Positions 24,299 through 31,734 of a DNA stretch of 45,374 nucleotides are shown one piece after another (the first letter of the stretch is position 1; each line of letters begins with the position of its first letter). The stretch is from NCBI GenBank assembly GCA_028288725.1, contig JAQGIC010000091.1:1-45374 (forward strand). Direction: 5' to 3'. Both the position numbers and the translations under genes were made by a program. Below the pieces are notes generated by a model that saw only the letters and a program-made list of their open reading frames with translations, had not been told where the DNA came from and did not search any database. This DNA is from Rhodospirillales bacterium. GTDB taxonomy: Bacteria > Pseudomonadota > Alphaproteobacteria > ATCC43930 > CGMCC-115725.

Positions 24299-24574
24299 TC
24301 AGGTCAGGTAGGAATGCATGATGTCGATCAGCTCCTCGGCCGCCTGGCCCTGTGGACTGTCCCGGCGCTCCGGATCGATCACATGATCGCGGATATGGTC
24401 TTCGACCACTTCGGCGATGAAGCCGTCGAGCGCGCCGCGACAGGCCGTCGCCTGCTGCAGGATGGCAAGGCAGGTGCCGTCGCCCTCCAGCACGCGCTGA
24501 ATCGCCTCGACCTGGCCGCGGATGCGACGCATGCGATTCAGGAGCTTCTGCTTTTCCTTATTTGTATGCGTCAT
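24299..24574 (-). CDS. Metal-sensing repressor, CsoR/RcnR family (RcnR-like ligand set)
   Basis: 91 aa, standard for DUF156/CsoR proteins: MTHTNKEKQKLLNRMRRIRG, then QVEAIQRVLEG and CLAILQQATACRGALDGF. The residues that bind Ni/Co in E. coli RcnR are all present: H3 (MTHT), C35 (GTCLAI), H60 and H64 (EDHIRDH). This sets it apart from copper CsoR (C-H-C) and formaldehyde FrmR. A perfect inverted repeat TATACCC-N5-GGGTATA lies 13 bases before the start, indicating autoregulation. It is divergent from a small gene and the NRAMP-like transporter. Whether it represses those genes is inference. Confidence 0.9.
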   Translation of the reverse strand: MTHTNKEKQKLLNRMRRIRGQVEAIQRVLEGDGTCLAILQQATACRGALDGFIAEVVEDHIRDHVIDPERRDSPQGQAAEELIDIMHSYLT

Positions 24575-24586
24575 AGCCCTTGATCC

Positions 24587-24605
24587 TATACCCCTCCAGG
24601 GTATA
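24587..24605. promoter_or_regulatory. Operator for the RcnR/CsoR-like repressor
   Basis: TATACCC-CTCCA-GGGTATA is a perfect 7-bp inverted repeat with a G/C tract flanked by TA-rich ends, the pattern recognised by CsoR/RcnR/DmeR repressors. It sits 13-31 bases upstream of the repressor ATG, where a promoter -10 is expected, and faces the NRAMP operon on the other side. Confidence 0.75.
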
Positions 24606-24907
24606 TAGCACGTCCATCGCTCGGACGCATGCGGAGATGCAGCGTCCTGCCGATCCCGGTTTCGTTTCGACGATTGCCGGTCCCGTCCACCAGTCCAAGG
24701 GATCACATGAACCCGCGATCTAGCAGCCCCTCGATCGACTGTCACAGTAGACGCTCCGCGTCCGCTGCGCAGGGATCGCTGGGCCGTATCATCGCCCGGG
24801 CGCGCATGGTGACCGTTCTGGAGGTGTCGACGCCGAGGCGTTGACATCCGACAGGCGGCCTCTGCCTCCCGGGCTCGAGCAACGGCTTTGAGCAACAGGA
24901 GGCGCCG
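24606..24907. other. Intergenic region between the repressor operator and a small ORF; no gene seen
   Basis: About 300 bases. It has an inverted repeat GTCGACGCC/GGCGTTGAC at 24826-24845 (one mismatch) and a GCGTCC-rich stem area, but no biased reading frame on either strand. It may be the long leader of the transcript running to the NRAMP gene. No known manganese or magnesium riboswitch motif was recognised. Confidence 0.4.
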
Positions 24908-25102
24908 ATGGCCGCCTTTCTCTCCCTCGTCCCCGTCAGGGGCTTCGCATCCGTGTCCGCCGTCCCGGTTCGGGCACGTCTTCGGCTCGTCCATCATCGC
25001 CCGCTGTCCGCGGCGGCGCGTCCCGTTGCCGCGTGGCATCGGGCAGCCGACGGCCGCCTGGTCTGCCATTGGCAGCCGGCCGATCCGGACCCGCTCCCTT
25101 AA
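24908..25102 (+). CDS. Small basic protein with a C-terminal G-R-L-V-C-H-W motif, unknown function
   Basis: 64 aa, MAAFLSLVPVRGFASVSAVP at the start and AAWHRAADGRLVCHWQPADP near the end. An excellent ribosome site, AGGAGG with 6-base spacing, precedes the ATG. The start region is mildly hydrophobic, and the end pattern (H-R-x-x-D-G-R-L-V-C-x-W) recurs, as I recall, in short uncharacterised alphaproteobacterial proteins. It lies between the metal repressor and the NRAMP-like transporter, on the transporter strand. I do not recognise a function. Confidence 0.6.
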   Translation: MAAFLSLVPVRGFASVSAVPVRARLRLVHHRPLSAAARPVAAWHRAADGRLVCHWQPADPDPLP

Positions 25103-25123
25103 TTTCTGAGCGACCGCGGCCCT

Positions 25124-25231
25124 AGCGCGCTTTCCGTTCGGATGGGCTCATCCGAGCGAAAAGAAGTCGCGCCAGATTTTGCTCCAGGGCCCCCCGCGTT
25201 TCACCGCTGCCTCGGCAGCGGAACGCGGCTC
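25124..25231. repeat. Hairpin repeat copy H3 with an adjoining GC-rich hairpin
   Basis: GCGCGCTTTCCGTTCGGATG, GGCTCATCCGAGCG, then AAAAGAAGTCGCGCCAG matches the 28675 and 23807 copies. A second long stem follows: CCGCGTT...AACGCGG enclosing CCGCTGC-CTC-GGCAGCGG (about 25196-25231). It lies in the leader of the NRAMP-like gene. Confidence 0.7.
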
Positions 25232-25287
25232 CGCGCGCTTGCGCCCATCCGCCTCTCGTTAAAACCGCGTTCAAAAAGGGGACAGTC

Positions 25288-26928
25288 ATGTCCGCAATCG
25301 AAATCGACACGTCACCGCGTTCGGCGGTGCTCGACGACGCCCATATCGGCGATATCAAAGGTGCCTTCGGCACGATCTGCCAGGGCGATGTCGCCCCGCG
25401 CACCGGTTGGGGGGCCCGGGTGAAGACCCTGCTCGCCATCCTCGGCCCCGGCCTCATCGTCATGGTCGGCGACAATGATGCCGGCGCGTTCGGCACCTAT
25501 ACCCAGGCCGGACAGAATTACGGCACCAGCCTGCTCTGGACGCTGCTGCTTCTGGTGCCGGTGCTCTATGTCAATCAGGAGATGGTGCTGCGCCTGGGCG
25601 CGGTGACCGGCGTCGGCCATGCCCGGCTGATCTTCGCCCGGTTCGGCCGGTTCTGGGGCGCCTTCAGCGTCATCGACCTGTTCCTCCTGAACGCGCTCAC
25701 CATCGTCACCGAATTCATCGGCATCACCTTGGGGCTCGACTATCTGGGCATCAGCCGGGAAATCGGCGTGGTCGCGGCGGCGGTGCTGGTCGTGCTGGCG
25801 GCGGGGACCGGTGATTTCCGCCGGTTCGAGCGCTTTGCCCTATTCCTCTGCTTCGGCAGCCTGCTGCTCGTGCCGGTGTTCCTGGTCGCGCACCCGCCGA
25901 TGGGTCAACTCGCGGCCGATTTCGTGACGCCGCAATTGCCGGCGGACGGCAAGCTCGCCGACGTCATGCTGCTGATCATCGGCATCGTCGGCACGACCAT
26001 CGCGCCCTGGCAGCTGTTCTTCCAGCAGAGCTACGTGATCGACAAGCGGATCACGCCGCGCTTCATGCGCTATGAGCGGGCGGACCTGTGGATTGGCATC
26101 CTGCTCGTCATGGTCGGCGGCGTCGCCATGATGGCGTTCGCGGCCGCGACCTTTGGCAGCCAGGCGGAGTTCGGCAATTTCACGGACGCCGGCGGCGTCG
26201 CGGCGGGCCTCGAGAAATATGTCGGCAAGGCGCCGGGCGTGCTGTTCGCGATCGCGTTGATCGACGCCAGCATCATCGGTGCCGCCGCCGTGTCGCTGTC
26301 GACCGCCTATGCCATCGGCGACGTGCTGTCGCTCAAGCATTCGCTGCATCGCAAGGCGACCGATGCCAAGGGCTTCTATGCGATCTATGCCGGTCTGATC
26401 GTGCTGGCTGCCGCCCTGGTGCTGACGCCGGGCACGCCGCTCGGGCTCCTGACCAACGCGGTGCAGAGCCTGGCCGGCGTGCTGCTGCCAAGTGCGACCG
26501 TGTTCCTGCTGCTCCTGTGCAACGACAAGGCGGTGCTCGGGCCGTGGGTCAACGGCCGCTGGGTGAACCTGTTCACCGGTGCCGTCATCGCCGTGCTCGT
26601 CACCCTCTCGATCATCCTGACGGCGTCCGTCGTGTTCCCGGATATCGCGGGCGAGACGATCGTCACAATGCTGGCGGCGGGCATCGGGCTGGCGCTCGTG
26701 GTGGCCCTGGTCGGCTGGGCGATCCGGTCGAGCCGGGGCGACGCGCCGGTTGCGATCGATCGTTCAGGCCAGGCGACCTGGCGCATGCCGGCGCTCGATC
26801 TGTTGAAGCCGGGCCGCCTGACGACCCAGAGCAAGATCTGGATGTCGGTGCTGCGCTTCTATCTGCTGGGGGCCGGTGGCCTGGTGCTGTGGCGGATCGT
26901 CATGCTGGCGGTCGGCGGTGCGGGCTAG
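25288..26928 (+). CDS. NRAMP-family divalent metal transporter, atypical metal site
   Basis: 546 aa, 11 to 12 membrane helices. The TM1 metal-binding loop reads GPGLIVMVGDNDAGAFGTYT (DNDAG at 62-66) where classical MntH has DPGN. The TM6 site reads GTTIAPWQLFFQQS (about 235-248) where classical members have A-x-x-M; the methionine that favours Mn/Fe over Mg/Ca is replaced by alanine. These features place it in a divergent NRAMP branch, perhaps close to the magnesium-transporting NRMT group. It is a proton- or gradient-driven inner-membrane importer. An RcnR-like repressor and operator lie upstream, and a repeat occupies the leader. Cargo uncertain. Confidence 0.85.
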   Translation: MSAIEIDTSPRSAVLDDAHIGDIKGAFGTICQGDVAPRTGWGARVKTLLAILGPGLIVMVGDNDAGAFGTYTQAGQNYGTSLLWTLLLLVPVLYVNQEMVLRLGAVTGVGHARLIFARFGRFWGAFSVIDLFLLNALTIVTEFIGITLGLDYLGISREIGVVAAAVLVVLAAGTGDFRRFERFALFLCFGSLLLVPVFLVAHPPMGQLAADFVTPQLPADGKLADVMLLIIGIVGTTIAPWQLFFQQSYVIDKRITPRFMRYERADLWIGILLVMVGGVAMMAFAAATFGSQAEFGNFTDAGGVAAGLEKYVGKAPGVLFAIALIDASIIGAAAVSLSTAYAIGDVLSLKHSLHRKATDAKGFYAIYAGLIVLAAALVLTPGTPLGLLTNAVQSLAGVLLPSATVFLLLLCNDKAVLGPWVNGRWVNLFTGAVIAVLVTLSIILTASVVFPDIAGETIVTMLAAGIGLALVVALVGWAIRSSRGDAPVAIDRSGQATWRMPALDLLKPGRLTTQSKIWMSVLRFYLLGAGGLVLWRIVMLAVGGAG

Positions 26929-27118
26929 CGCCGTCGTGGTCGCTCACGCGTATCTGGTCGGCGCCACCCTGGTGCTGACCGGAGCGCGGTTGCTGCAGCG
27001 GGTCGGGCTGCTCGGGCCGGGGGGTGCCAGCATTGCGCTGGGCTGGTCCGATCGCCTGACGCGGAGCGGTATGCAGGCCTGGCGTCGCCGACGGGGCCGA
27101 AATGTCACCCGTTGGTAA
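26918..27118 (+). CDS. Small hydrophobic/basic protein overlapping the NRAMP gene end, unknown
   Basis: From a GTG at 26918 inside the last codons of the transporter gene, 66 aa read with good third-position GC bias: VVAHAYLVGATLVLTGARLL (one possible membrane helix), then ASIALGWSDRLTRSGMQAWR and a basic tail. The overlap would allow translational coupling. It could also be a chance frame, as the ribosome site is poor and no family is recognised. Confidence 0.4.
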   Translation: MRASAVVVAHAYLVGATLVLTGARLLQRVGLLGPGGASIALGWSDRLTRSGMQAWRRRRGRNVTRW

Positions 27119-27214
27119 CCGAAATCGGCGACAGATAGTCTGGGACGGCTTCTGTTTTTGAGACAAAAAGAACCGGCCCCGGCGAGGGCGGTCGCGAAGA
27201 TCGGAGACAAGTCG

Positions 27215-28654
27215 ATGAAGTATGTTCTGCCCAGAGGTGCCCGGCGGGGCGATGCCGCCTGTCTGGCGATACTCGGTGCCGCCTTGTGCCTGGGCTTCGC
27301 GGCTCCGGTGAAGGCCCAGGAACAGCCCACCGATGACGCCGCCCCGGATTCCAAGGAGACGCCCAAGCCGACCGGATTCTGGGAACGGGACACCCTGACC
27401 GGCAATTGGGGCGGGGTTCGGACGAGCCTTGAGGATTCCGGTATCAAATTCGGGGCGTCGGAGATCAGCGAAGGATTGGCGGATGTCCAGGGCGGCGCCA
27501 GGACGGGGGCGGTCTATGACGGGCGGACCGAGCTAGACCTTGATCTCGATCTCCAAAAGCTCGCCGGCTGGAGCGGCGCCGTGATCCATGCCAACGCCTG
27601 GCAGGTCCATGGCCGCGGCGTGAGCGCCAACAAGATCGGCAACCTGCTGACCGCGAGCAATATCGAGGCGGATCGGGGCTGGAAACTGTTCGATCTCTAT
27701 CTCGACCAGACCCTGTTCGACGGCGTCGCCAGCCTTCGCATCGGGCAGCAGGGCGCCGATGACGAATTCCTCGTCAGCAAGGTCGGCATGCTGTTCGTGA
27801 ATTCGACCTTCGGTTATCCCGGCGTGCCGGCCATCGACCAGCCGTCCGGTGGTCCGGTCTATCCGTTGGCGACTCCGGCCGTGCGCCTGAAATGGACGCC
27901 GACGAACGCGGTGACGCTGCTCGCCGCCGCCTTCAACGGCGATCCGGCCGGTCCCGGTGTGGGCGATCCGCAGATGCGCGATGCCTCGGGCACGGCGTTC
28001 CGGACCGGCGACGGCGTGCTGGGTTTCTTCGAAGCGCAATATGCCGTCAATCAATCGAGGGACGCCCCCGGCCTACCCGGGACCTACAAGCTGGGCGCCT
28101 GGGTGCATTCCGGGCGCTTCGCGGATCAGCATTTCGATCGCGCGGGCCTGTCGCTGGCCGATCCGCGATCGAGCGGCATCGCGCGCCAGCATGACGGCAA
28201 CTGGAGCATCTATGCGGTTGCCGACCAGATGCTGTGGCGACGTCCGGACACGGACGATCAGGGGCTCTCGGTGTTCATTCGCGCGATGGGCGCGCCGGCC
28301 GATCGGAACGTTACCGACCTTTATGTCGACGGCGGCTTCAGCTTCAAGGGGCCGTTCGAGGGGCGCGACGATGATCAGGTCGGACTTGCCTTCGCCTATA
28401 ATCGGATCTCGACCGATGCCGGCAGGCTCGATGCGGATCTACAGCGCGGCCTGCCGGGCCGGCCGGTCCGCGACGACGAGAGCCTGATCGAGGCGACCTA
28501 TATCGCCCAGATCACGCCCTGGTGGCAGCTGCAACCGGATCTGCAATATATCGTCCATCCGGGCGGCCATGTGCCGCTGCCGAACGATCCGACCCAGAGC
28601 CGCACGATCGCGAATGCTTTGGTTCTGGGGCTGCGGGCGACAATTACGTTCTGA
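27215..28654 (+). CDS. OprB-family carbohydrate-selective porin
   Basis: 479 aa, ATG at 27215 with GGAGA 8 bases before. The signal peptide has core ACLAILGAALCLGFAAP and cleavage near VKAQ. The OprB signature FWERDTLTGNWGGVRTSLED starts the mature barrel at about residue 50, and strands such as WKLFDLYLDQTLFDGVASLR and PWWQLQPDLQYIVHPGG are classic for the family. It ends LGLRATITF with the terminal aromatic residue needed for outer-membrane assembly. It should pass sugars through the outer membrane. It stands alone, without sugar-uptake genes nearby, and converges with the peroxiredoxin gene across repeat R3. Confidence 0.92.
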   Translation: MKYVLPRGARRGDAACLAILGAALCLGFAAPVKAQEQPTDDAAPDSKETPKPTGFWERDTLTGNWGGVRTSLEDSGIKFGASEISEGLADVQGGARTGAVYDGRTELDLDLDLQKLAGWSGAVIHANAWQVHGRGVSANKIGNLLTASNIEADRGWKLFDLYLDQTLFDGVASLRIGQQGADDEFLVSKVGMLFVNSTFGYPGVPAIDQPSGGPVYPLATPAVRLKWTPTNAVTLLAAAFNGDPAGPGVGDPQMRDASGTAFRTGDGVLGFFEAQYAVNQSRDAPGLPGTYKLGAWVHSGRFADQHFDRAGLSLADPRSSGIARQHDGNWSIYAVADQMLWRRPDTDDQGLSVFIRAMGAPADRNVTDLYVDGGFSFKGPFEGRDDDQVGLAFAYNRISTDAGRLDADLQRGLPGRPVRDDESLIEATYIAQITPWWQLQPDLQYIVHPGGHVPLPNDPTQSRTIANALVLGLRATITF

Positions 28655-28674
28655 GAGAAGGGCAGGGGCCGGCC

Positions 28675-28777
28675 AGAGCGCTTTCCGTTTGGATCGATTG
28701 ATCCAAACGACAAGAAATCGCTCCAGATCAATAACGTTGGAGCGAGATCCGATTGCGAGTAATCGGATCTCACTCTA
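28675..28777. repeat. Dispersed two-hairpin intergenic repeat, copy R3
   Basis: Bounded by AGAGCG and CACTCTA. Hairpin 1: CGTTTGGAT/ATCCAAACG (28686-28709, perfect 9 bp) inside AGCGCTT...AATCGCTCCAG. Hairpin 2: GAGATCCGATT/AATCGGATCTC (28744-28771, perfect 11 bp). It lies between convergent OprB and peroxiredoxin genes and may serve as a two-way terminator. The left hairpin is shared with copies at 16192, 23807 and 25124. Confidence 0.85.
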
Positions 28778-28814
28778 CGCGGGCAACCAGGCCGGCCCCG
28801 CCCGGCAGGACGGC

Positions 28815-29456
28815 TTACGCCGTCTTGCCGGGTTGCTTCACGACGCGCAGATACGGCTTCAGCGTCTTCCAACCCTCGGGGAAGCGCACTTTCGCATCCG
28901 CGTCCGACAGCGACGGCACGATGATGACGTCATCGCCATTCTGCCAATTCACCGGGGTTGCGACCTTGTGCTGGTCGGTCAGCTGCAGGCTGTCGATCAC
29001 GCGCAGGATCTCGGCGAAATTCCGGCCCGTAGACGGCGGATAGGTCAGGGTCAGGCGGACCTTCTTGTTCGCGTCGATGACATAGACCGCGCGCACGGTG
29101 ACCGATGGATCGGCCTCGGGATGGATCATGCCGTAGAGCGTCGAGACCGTGCGGTCGCCGTCGGCCAGCACCGGGAAATTCAGCTTCTGGCCCTGGGTCT
29201 CTTCGATATCGTCCGCCCATTTGCCGTGATTGTCGGTGCTGTCGACCGACAGGCCGATGATCTTGACGTTGCGTTTGTCGAATTCCGGCTTCAGGCGCGA
29301 TGCCTCGGCCAGTTCGGTCGTGCAGACCGGGGTGAAATCCTTGGGATGGCTGAACAGCACGCCCCAGCTCGACCCCAGCCAATCGTGGAAATGGATCTCG
29401 CCTTCGTTCGAGGCCTGCGTGAAGTCGGGGGCGATGGTACCCAGTTGGATGGACAT
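28815..29456 (-). CDS. 1-Cys peroxiredoxin (Prx6 type)
   Basis: 213 aa from the ATG at 29456 (MSIQLGTIAPDF), preceded by AGGAG at 9 bases. The catalytic motif is HPKDFTPVCTTELAE with peroxidatic C45. DYxxH-like and C-terminal YPPSTGRNFAEILRVIDSLQ segments are typical of the Prx6 subfamily of about 210-220 aa. No other cysteine occupies the usual resolving position, so it needs an external thiol or GSH. It reduces hydrogen peroxide and alkyl hydroperoxides in the cytoplasm. A promoter candidate about 270 bases upstream overlaps a 30-bp palindrome, which suggests regulated expression and a long leader. Confidence 0.93.
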   Translation of the reverse strand: MSIQLGTIAPDFTQASNEGEIHFHDWLGSSWGVLFSHPKDFTPVCTTELAEASRLKPEFDKRNVKIIGLSVDSTDNHGKWADDIEETQGQKLNFPVLADGDRTVSTLYGMIHPEADPSVTVRAVYVIDANKKVRLTLTYPPSTGRNFAEILRVIDSLQLTDQHKVATPVNWQNGDDVIIVPSLSDADAKVRFPEGWKTLKPYLRVVKQPGKTA

Positions 29457-29827
29457 GGTGGAAACTCCTGCTTTCAATGGGATGGGAGTTGGTCTGAACG
29501 AACGGAGGCCCGCCGCGACCGGGAAACGGTCGGGTGGAATGCGGTTCTCTTGGAAGACGTCGAACGCGATGGCGGGACGCGCCACGCCGGGCCTTGTCGG
29601 TCCATGACCAAACTCCAGGTAACAATCCTGGGCCCACGGGATCACCCCCGTGGCGCTTTAGCGTTTGATGTCGCGGCGCAAGCTGCCCGTCAAATCCCGC
29701 GGGTCCCGTTGCCAGGACCGGGGCGGACCCTACCGGGGGTCGGGGGCCCTGTCAATATACTGTCGGGACCGACAATATATTGTTGCGCTGGCAACGGATT
29801 GGCATGATCAGTGGCGCCGTCGGCCGG
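29457..29827 (-). promoter_or_regulatory. Long upstream region of the peroxiredoxin gene with promoter and 30-bp palindrome
   Basis: 371 bases without a convincing gene. Reverse-strand promoter: TTGACA at 29755-29750 and TAGGGT at 29732-29727, with a 17-base spacer. A near-perfect 30-bp palindrome (29753-29782; arms CAATATACTGTCGG and CCGACAATATATTG around GA, one mismatch) overlaps the -35 box. A small stem GTTGC/GCAAC adjoins it at 29782-29795. The rest would be a leader of about 265 bases. Confidence 0.6.
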
Positions 29828-30568
29828 TCAGGGCACAAGTCCTGACCGCCGCATGGTCAGGTGCTTGTCTTCGGCGCTGAGCGCATCGAACCAGGCCTGC
29901 ACCGCCCCGCCGTTGATACTGGGCTTCGCGTCTGGCGGAGGGGCTTCGCCCAAGGCCAGATAGATGGATTGCCATAGGCAATGGTAGTTCACCGTGACTT
30001 CGGGGCAAATCGCGTGCCGCAGCCCGCGTGCCGGCAAGACCTGGCGAATGATGCGATCGCCGATCGGCGCCAGCGGTTTCGGCATGATCCCGAGGTGGGG
30101 AAGGACATGGTACGAACCCGGAAAGAAGAAAAAGCAACTGGTGTCCACATGCCGTCCGAGTTCCTCACCCACAATCGGAAGGACGCTTTGGTCGGGACGG
30201 CACAGCCGGCGCTGCGCGATGACGTAATCAATTTGATTTGATTTCGATGCGGCGAGAAACGTCGCGGTGCAGAGCGCGACATGCCCTGGATCGAGCCAAT
30301 TGTCGGCGTCGAGCAATCCAATGCCGTCATAGCGCTCGGAGATGGCCAACATCACGCCTATGCCGCGCGGCGTGTTGCCATAGTCGTCATGGGCACGGTC
30401 CAGTCGGAGATGCCGCACACCGGCATCGTCGATCCAATCCTGCGGATGCCCGTCTGCGACCATGATATGGTCGACCGCCCCCATGGTTTGGTTGCGCACG
30501 CTGAAAATGCAGCGCTCGAGCAACGCACGGGTCTCGCGGTAGTATGGGGTGATAATTGCGTAGCGCAT
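29828..30568 (-). CDS. Glycosyltransferase family 2-like protein
   Basis: 246 aa, MRYAIITPYYRETRALLERC then FSVRNQTMGAVDHIMVADG. This is the Rossmann-like GT-A start with P-Y-Y-R-E and the nucleotide-binding D. The metal-binding DxD is LLDADNW (D87-A-D89). The C-terminal part has HAICPEVTVNYHCLWQSIYL rather than a membrane anchor, so it is a soluble, short GT2. Sugar donor and acceptor are unknown. Base composition of the gene and its 5' flank (30569-30680, rich in A and T) is lower in GC than its neighbours, which may mark acquisition by transfer. No other surface-polysaccharide gene is adjacent. Confidence 0.8.
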   Translation of the reverse strand: MRYAIITPYYRETRALLERCIFSVRNQTMGAVDHIMVADGHPQDWIDDAGVRHLRLDRAHDDYGNTPRGIGVMLAISERYDGIGLLDADNWLDPGHVALCTATFLAASKSNQIDYVIAQRRLCRPDQSVLPIVGEELGRHVDTSCFFFFPGSYHVLPHLGIMPKPLAPIGDRIIRQVLPARGLRHAICPEVTVNYHCLWQSIYLALGEAPPPDAKPSINGGAVQAWFDALSAEDKHLTMRRSGLVP

Positions 30569-30729
30569 CCGCTAGGATCGATATCTCAAGATTGAGCGAA
30601 TAGGATTTACATCCTTCGACTTCCTCGGCGAATATAATCCGTTCATTTTAAATATCTAATTACAATCTATGCAGCATCGAGGCGTTGCGGGTCTCGGCCC
30701 GGCCGCGCCCCGTTGAACCGCGATCGTCC

Positions 30730-31734
30730 TTATGCCCTGTCGGTGCCCTCGTGCGCGCCATAGCACCCGGCCAGTCTGGCCCGCTCGCGCACCAGTGCCA
30801 GGACCAGGTCGCAGGCCGGTGTCGCCACCCCGGTCAAATCACCCAATTCCACGACCGCGCTCAGCAGCGCGTCGATCTCCATCGGCCGGCCGCGTTCCAG
30901 GTCCTGCAGCATCGAGGTCTTGTGGGCGCCCACCTCGGCGGCGCCGTCGATCCGCTTGTCGACATCGATCGCGAATTTGGCGCCGACCGCCAAGCCCACG
31001 GCCTGACCCTCGACCATCATCGTGCGGGCGACGGCGCGCAGGTCGGGCCGGGTGCCCAGCCGATCCAGCGTCGAGCCGGTCAGCGCCGACAGCGGGTTGA
31101 ACGCGAGATTGCCCCACAGCTTGACCCAAATCTCGTCGCGGATGCCGGGACGCAGCGGTGCCTTCAGGCCGGCGGAAATCATCAGCTTGGACAGGATCTG
31201 GCCGCGTTCGCTGCGGCTGCCGTCCGGCTCGCCCAGACTGAAGCGGTCGCCGTAGGTATGCTCGATCACGCCGGGCCGGACGACCTCGGCCGCCGGATAG
31301 ACCACCGCGCCGATCACCTTGGCGGGCGGCAGGGTCCGCCAGACGACGCCGCCCGGATCGACGCTCTCGATATGTTTGCCGCCCAAGGGGCCGCCCAGCC
31401 CGTGGAAATACCAGTAGGGCACACCGTTGATGCCGGTCACCAGCACGCTGTCGGTCCCCATCAGCTTGGCGATGCCGGATGCCGCACCCGGCAGCGAATG
31501 GGCCTTCAGGGTGACGATGACATAGTCCTGCACGCCGGCCGCGGCCGGGTCCTCGACCGCCTTGACCGGCACAACATGGGTTTCGCCGCCGCTGATCAGC
31601 GTCAGGCCATGCTCGCGCATCGCCGCCAGATGAGGGCCGCGCGCCACCACCGTCACATCGGCACCGGCGAGCGCCAGCTTGGCGCCGACCAGGCCGCCGA
31701 TGGCGCCCGCGCCGAAGATCGCAATTTTGGTCAT
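30730..31734 (-). CDS. Ketopantoate-reductase family oxidoreductase, possible oxalyl-CoA reductase
   Basis: 334 aa. NAD(P)-binding GxGxxG is at residues 8-13 (FGAGAIGG). The catalytic lysine and partners sit in EIWVKLWGNLAFNPLSALTG (K205, N209, N213), and GINGVPYWYF holds the conserved asparagine. This is the ApbA/PanE family. The ATG overlaps the stop of the upstream acyl-CoA synthetase (ATGA), so the two proteins are made together. In Methylobacterium extorquens a PanE homologue (PanE2) reduces oxalyl-CoA to glyoxylate. The oxalate-CoA-ligase-like partner here makes that role more likely than pantothenate synthesis, but ketopantoate reduction cannot be excluded. Confidence 0.85.
   Translation of the reverse strand: MTKIAIFGAGAIGGLVGAKLALAGADVTVVARGPHLAAMREHGLTLISGGETHVVPVKAVEDPAAAGVQDYVIVTLKAHSLPGAASGIAKLMGTDSVLVTGINGVPYWYFHGLGGPLGGKHIESVDPGGVVWRTLPPAKVIGAVVYPAAEVVRPGVIEHTYGDRFSLGEPDGSRSERGQILSKLMISAGLKAPLRPGIRDEIWVKLWGNLAFNPLSALTGSTLDRLGTRPDLRAVARTMMVEGQAVGLAVGAKFAIDVDKRIDGAAEVGAHKTSMLQDLERGRPMEIDALLSAVVELGDLTGVATPACDLVLALVRERARLAGCYGAHEGTDRA

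Noticed and set aside
29457-29645. N-terminal extension of the peroxiredoxin from a GTG at 29645
   Set aside because: Prx6 proteins start at the MSIQLG strand, a good ribosome site precedes the ATG at 29456, and the extension has no bias or similarity.
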